From assembly GCA_031376385.1 (NCBI GenBank), contig JANMDQ010000015.1, positions 310,001-374,000 on the forward strand: DNA of 64,000 nt, in the 5' to 3' direction. This DNA is from Aquisediminimonas sp031376385. Its GTDB lineage: Bacteria > Pseudomonadota > Alphaproteobacteria > Sphingomonadales > Sphingomonadaceae. Below the pieces are notes generated by a model. That model was not told the origin of the DNA, searched no databases, and saw only the letters and a program-made list of their open reading frames with translations. How positions within the stretch are numbered: position 1 is the first letter of the stretch; each line of letters opens with the position of its first letter. This document shows, one piece after another, positions 60,398 through 64,000 of this stretch. A program made the translations under genes and the position numbers.

Positions 60398-62779
60398 ATG
60401 AGGGTCGCAGGCGCAGCAGTTGTTTGTGCACTCTGTATTTGCGTGTCGCCGGCCTACGCCAAGGGCCAGCAGAACTTCAACATTCCCGCACAGCGGCTGG
60501 ATACTGCGCTCATTGCGCTAGGCGCCCAAGCGCAAGTGTCGATTGGCGGCGTCGATGCACGCTTGAGCACTGACCGCAGCCATGCCGTGCAAGGGAAAAT
60601 GCCGATAGTTCGTGCCCTGCAAAAGATGTTGTTGGGAACAGGATTTGACTTTGTGACGGTCGATGGCAGCACATTCCGCATCATCCGCGCCTTACCAAGA
60701 CGAGTGTCATCACTGCCAAAGGCTCCCAAGCCGACGCAGCCAAGGGCGTCACCTCCTTTCCCGCCGCCACCTGATCTGGCCGTTCAGGATATCATCGTCA
60801 CAGGCAGCAAACAGAACCAGCCTTTGGATCGCTACCCCGGCACGGCGTATGTGACCAAAGTCGGCGGCGTTGGCATGTCTGAAAATTTGGGAACAGCTGC
60901 ATTCGTTGCGCGGTTGCCGTCGCTCGCATCAACCAACTTGGGGCCGGGGCGGAACAAGGTGTTTGTCCGAGGCATTGCCGACAGCAGCTTTTCCGGACCA
61001 ACGCAATCGACCATTGGCCTTTACCTCGGGGAATTGCGGCTGACCTATAATGCGCCGGAGCCGGACCTGCGCCTCTATGACATTGACAAAGTCGAAGTGA
61101 TCGAAGGGCCGCAAGGCACATTGTTTGGCGCCGGGGCGCTGGGCGGCATTATTCGGATCATGCCCAACGGCGCAGATGTCAGCAGTATCCATGCCTCAAT
61201 CACCGGTGGCGTCTCCACGACTCAAAGTGGCGCGTCCGGCTTTGATCTCGGCGGTATGATCAATGTGCCCGTTATTCGCAACCGAGTGGCGCTGCGCCTT
61301 GTCGGATATCGACAGATTGAAGGCGGCTACATCAACAATATCGTGAGTGGTGCGCGCCACGTAAACCGCACGCGGGTGCAGGGTGGCCGCGCGAATCTGC
61401 GGATTGCGGCCGGCAATGACTGGGCAATTGATCTGGGCGGCGTTATGCAGAATATCGACACGCGCGACACCCAATATGCTGAGCGCGGATTGCCGCTGCG
61501 GACGCGGGCATCACAGATTGCGCAACCGTATGATAATGATTTCCGCGCCGCCAATCTGGTCATCACAAAGACGTGGAATCGATTTTCGTTGGTATCGAGC
61601 ACGGGCATTGTTCAACACGACTTGTCAGAGCAATTTGACGCCACCGGCTATCTTGGCTTGCCCGGCATCCTTGCCTATCAGTCCAGCAACAAGATTAGCC
61701 TGATCACCCATGAGACGCGATTGTCGCGCACTACAGTTAATGGCGGCACATGGGTCGCAGGGTTCAGCTTTGTTAGCAACACGGACCGGATCGAGCGCAG
61801 CTTGGGCGCCGTCGATGCCCCTGCCATGCTGGCCGCACTGCGCAACGCAAAAACCGAAATTGCCGTTTTTGGAGAAGCCACACAGTCCATTGCGCCGGAT
61901 TTGTCCGTGACGATGGGCGCGCGGGTGGTTCACTCCACGACAATAGGAGAATTGCCGGGAGGCATGGCGCCGGAGTTTGAACGCAAGCGCACGCAAACCC
62001 GCATTCTGCCGACAGCTGCGATATCCTGGAAACCGCGCAGTGACTTGCTTACCTTTCTGCGTGTGCAAACTGGATTTCGAAGTGGTGGCATTGCGGTCAG
62101 CGGTGGTCAAATTAACACCGCAGAGCGGTTCGATTCCGACGAAATCCGCACTGGCGAACTCGGCTTGCGTATTGGCGATGCTTCGGGCGCAGGGCGGGGC
62201 CAATTTTCGGGCGGCATTTCTGGGTTTTACACTCAATGGAATTCGATCCAAGCCGATGTGATTGGAATCAGCGGCTTGCCCTTCACGGCTAACATCGGCC
62301 GGGGCCGCATTTTTGGGATTGAAGCCAATGTGATGTGGCGGCCAAGTGACGGACTGACACTCGACGCAGCACTTTTTGCCAATGACAGCGCACTCACCAC
62401 CGCTGCTCCGGGATTTGAGGAAACGAATAGTAACAGCCTGCCCAACATCGCGAAAATGGGCGGGCGAGCTAGTGTCGCGTGGGTGCGCCCTTTATCAGAC
62501 GTGATTAACTTCAAGCTTGATGGCACCATCCGCTATGTTGGAGCATCTAACCTTGGAACCGCCGCTCCCTTGATCCTTGAACATGGCGAGACAGTGCAAG
62601 CTGATCTGTCAGCAGCACTTGAGGGACCCAAGTGGCAGATATCGCTGAGCACCACCAACCTGCTGAATAGCAGCGGAAACAGTTTCTCATACGGCAACCC
62701 GTTCACAGTAGCCCTCGGCCAACAAATCACGCCGATGCGACCGCGCACGATCAGGCTGGGGGTGAACATTGGCTTTTAG
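60398..62779 (+). CDS. TonB-dependent receptor with STN signalling domain
   Basis: 793 residues from the ATG at 60398. Signal peptide (GAAVVCALCICVSPAYA), an STN domain (FNIPAQRLDTALIALGAQAQ to FRIIRALP, about 25-95), a Pro-rich linker, a TonB box-like DIIVTGSKQ, a plug (LASTNLGPGRNKVFVRGIAD, GPQGTLFGAGALGGIIRIMP) and a 22-strand barrel ending in a terminal Phe. It imports an iron chelate or other large nutrient using TonB and signals through FecR. The nature of the ligand is unknown. Confidence 0.92.
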   Translation: MRVAGAAVVCALCICVSPAYAKGQQNFNIPAQRLDTALIALGAQAQVSIGGVDARLSTDRSHAVQGKMPIVRALQKMLLGTGFDFVTVDGSTFRIIRALPRRVSSLPKAPKPTQPRASPPFPPPPDLAVQDIIVTGSKQNQPLDRYPGTAYVTKVGGVGMSENLGTAAFVARLPSLASTNLGPGRNKVFVRGIADSSFSGPTQSTIGLYLGELRLTYNAPEPDLRLYDIDKVEVIEGPQGTLFGAGALGGIIRIMPNGADVSSIHASITGGVSTTQSGASGFDLGGMINVPVIRNRVALRLVGYRQIEGGYINNIVSGARHVNRTRVQGGRANLRIAAGNDWAIDLGGVMQNIDTRDTQYAERGLPLRTRASQIAQPYDNDFRAANLVITKTWNRFSLVSSTGIVQHDLSEQFDATGYLGLPGILAYQSSNKISLITHETRLSRTTVNGGTWVAGFSFVSNTDRIERSLGAVDAPAMLAALRNAKTEIAVFGEATQSIAPDLSVTMGARVVHSTTIGELPGGMAPEFERKRTQTRILPTAAISWKPRSDLLTFLRVQTGFRSGGIAVSGGQINTAERFDSDEIRTGELGLRIGDASGAGRGQFSGGISGFYTQWNSIQADVIGISGLPFTANIGRGRIFGIEANVMWRPSDGLTLDAALFANDSALTTAAPGFEETNSNSLPNIAKMGGRASVAWVRPLSDVINFKLDGTIRYVGASNLGTAAPLILEHGETVQADLSAALEGPKWQISLSTTNLLNSSGNSFSYGNPFTVALGQQITPMRPRTIRLGVNIGF

Positions 62780-62828
62780 CGTATTACAGTTGGGGTAAGC
62801 ACTATAAGTATCGACCAACTCGCTGGCC

Positions 62829-62932
62829 TGGGGCGTTGACCCCGAACGGCGATAGGGAGCGCGAAGCGCCCAGCCGAGTTCGCTGACACTTCGGTCGTTC
62901 CGAGGCTCGTTCGGCATCCCCCTTGCCGAACG
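62829..62932. other. Cluster of stem-loops between the receptor and rpoH
   Basis: Three hairpins lie close together: GGGG/CCCC around 62829-62842, GAGCGC/GCGC around 62858-62870, and a perfect 9-base stem CGTTCGGCA/TGCCGAACG at 62908-62916 and 62924-62932 with a 7-base loop. No U-run follows in either direction. They lie between convergent genes, so they may end both transcripts or form a structured 3' region. Confidence 0.5.
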
Positions 62933-63010
62933 TGCGATTACATGACCTTTACAATTTCAAGCTTCATCCGGAATCCGCACCTTCAAGACACAGGACTAAA
63001 CAGCTGAGTG

Positions 63011-63937
63011 CTAAGCGGCAATCGCCAGCATATTCCGGTCCCCGGCAATCCGCATCATCGCCTTTTGCAGTTTTTCAAAGGCGCGCACTTCAATCTGACG
63101 AACCCGTTCGCGGCTCACGCCAAATTCTTGGCTCAGGTCTTCCAGCGTGCGGGGCTCATCGATCAGGCGGCGTTCGGTGAGGATCATTTTTTCCCGGTCT
63201 GACAGGCCTTCCATGGCTTCAACCAGCATTGCGCGGCGCGAAATCCGTTCTTCGGCCTCGGCAAAGACTTCGTCCTGCAACGGGCCATTGTCGGGCAGAG
63301 TATCCTGCCACTGGCCTTCGCCTTCTTCGTTCAGGGAGACGTTGAGTGACGTATCGCCACCGCCCAGCATCCGGCGGTTCATGCTGATGACTTCTGCCTC
63401 TGTCACGCCTAGATCAGTCGCGATTTTCTTCACATCTTCTGGGCGCAAATCGCCGTCATCATAGGCATCGAGGTTATTCTTCATCCGGCGAAGATTGAAA
63501 AACAGCTTCTTTTGCGCCGCTGTCGTGCCCAGCTTCACAAGGCTCCAAGACCGCAGAATGAATTCCTGCATTGATGCCTTGATCCACCACATCGCGTAGG
63601 TGGCGAGGCGAAAACCACGATCAGGCTCAAACTTTTTCACGCCTTGCATCAGTCCGATATTGCCTTCGGAAATCAGTTCGCTAACCGGCAGCCCGTAACC
63701 GCGGTATCCCATGGCGATTTTCGCCACCAGCCGCAAGTGAGATGTGACGAGCTTTGCTGCGGCTTCGGGGTCGCCGTGTGACTGAAACCGTTTGGCCAGC
63801 ATGAATTCCTCCTCAGGCTTGAGGAGAGGGAATTTCTTAATCTCAGCCAGATAGCGGTTGAGCCCGTCCTCACTCCCCAATGCTGGGATCGTGGAGGCAG
63901 GCTTTTTCGCGCGAACGGCAACCGATTTCCCGGCCAT
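63011..63937 (-). CDS. rpoH: RNA polymerase sigma-32 factor
   Basis: 308 residues from the ATG at 63937. Region 2: SHLRLVAKIAMGYRGYGLPV and the -10-reading YAMWWIKASMQEFILRSWSL; the RpoH box that distinguishes sigma-32 lies just after it (TTAAQKKLFFNLRR). Region 4: LEDLSQEFGVSRERVRQIEV. It directs heat-shock transcription. GGGAG lies 11 bases before the ATG. The 63 bases upstream to the window end contain no gene. Confidence 0.95.
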   Translation of the reverse strand: MAGKSVAVRAKKPASTIPALGSEDGLNRYLAEIKKFPLLKPEEEFMLAKRFQSHGDPEAAAKLVTSHLRLVAKIAMGYRGYGLPVSELISEGNIGLMQGVKKFEPDRGFRLATYAMWWIKASMQEFILRSWSLVKLGTTAAQKKLFFNLRRMKNNLDAYDDGDLRPEDVKKIATDLGVTEAEVISMNRRMLGGGDTSLNVSLNEEGEGQWQDTLPDNGPLQDEVFAEAEERISRRAMLVEAMEGLSDREKMILTERRLIDEPRTLEDLSQEFGVSRERVRQIEVRAFEKLQKAMMRIAGDRNMLAIAA

Positions 63938-64000
63938 ATCAGTATAAACTCCCAAAGCCGCAGGTTTATCCCCTTGGCTGTTCCAAACTATCAAACACGC

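Noticed and set aside
1..64000. CRISPR array, tRNA, rRNA or prophage
   Set aside because: No regularly spaced direct repeats, no cloverleaf or rRNA sequence, and no phage structural or integrase genes were seen. The repeats are inverted pairs without regular spacing.

Overview
The window looks like a chromosomal segment of a sphingomonad-type alphaproteobacterium (order Sphingomonadales, genus not resolved). The evidence is a one-step 5-aminolevulinate synthase (C4 haem route), an alphaproteobacterial RpoH, coniferyl-aldehyde dehydrogenase, an STN-domain TonB receptor with FecI/FecR regulators, the rpiB-glyA-nrdR-methyltransferase-rpsD order, and inverted repeats reading like CTTCGACAGGCTCAG that I associate with sphingomonad genomes. 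Coding density is high, start/stop overlaps (ATGA, GTGA, TTGA) are common, and I found no tRNA, rRNA or CRISPR.

Layout. 1-10 kb: a truncated nitroreductase, then acyl-CoA catabolism (thiolase, HSD10-like dehydrogenase, enoyl-CoA hydratase, acyl-CoA ligase, acyl-CoA dehydrogenase, three hotdog thioesterases) mixed with glutathione-type enzymes and a B3-type metallo-beta-lactamase. 10-16.3 kb: YeiH and MFS transporters, then a sulfate-assimilation operon (cobA, DUF2849, cysI, DUF934, cysH). 16.3-27 kb: astD, selO, a hydrolase and glycosyltransferase pair, a flavin oxidoreductase, amt, an SH3 protein, a prepilin peptidase and coniferyl-aldehyde dehydrogenase. 26.9-40.6 kb: housekeeping genes (era, rnc, lepB, pgi, gor, mobA, lolA, hemA, rpiB, glyA, nrdR, a tRNA-methyltransferase fusion, rpsD). 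40.7-44.7 kb: an AT-richer accessory island with an Apea-like HEPN protein broken by one in-frame amber codon, unknown genes and an IS1595-type transposase. 44.7-51 kb: M28 peptidase, agmatine deiminase, membrane proteins, a split coaC/coaB pair and an exported Pcm. 51-58.6 kb: a candidate glycolipid cluster (CDP-alcohol phosphotransferase, EEP phosphodiesterase, two GT4 enzymes, a DUF2334 deacetylase, a membrane protein, DUF2141). 58.8-62.8 kb: FecI/FecR/TonB-receptor trio. 63-64 kb: rpoH.

Most interesting signal. Both GIY-YIG nuclease genes sit inside conserved housekeeping operons (between rnc and era; between nrdR and a TrmJ-like methyltransferase), and both run at their 3' ends directly into copies of the dispersed palindromic repeats. 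In the second case the repeat is translated as a linker that fuses the nuclease in frame to the methyltransferase. This suggests a nuclease-plus-palindrome mobile unit, comparable in logic to REP/RAYT but with a different enzyme. That is inference, but it can be tested by comparing genomes. Also notable are the HEPN gene interrupted by one TAG, and CoaBC split at an in-frame TAG next to a hairpin that holds the second gene's ribosome binding site.
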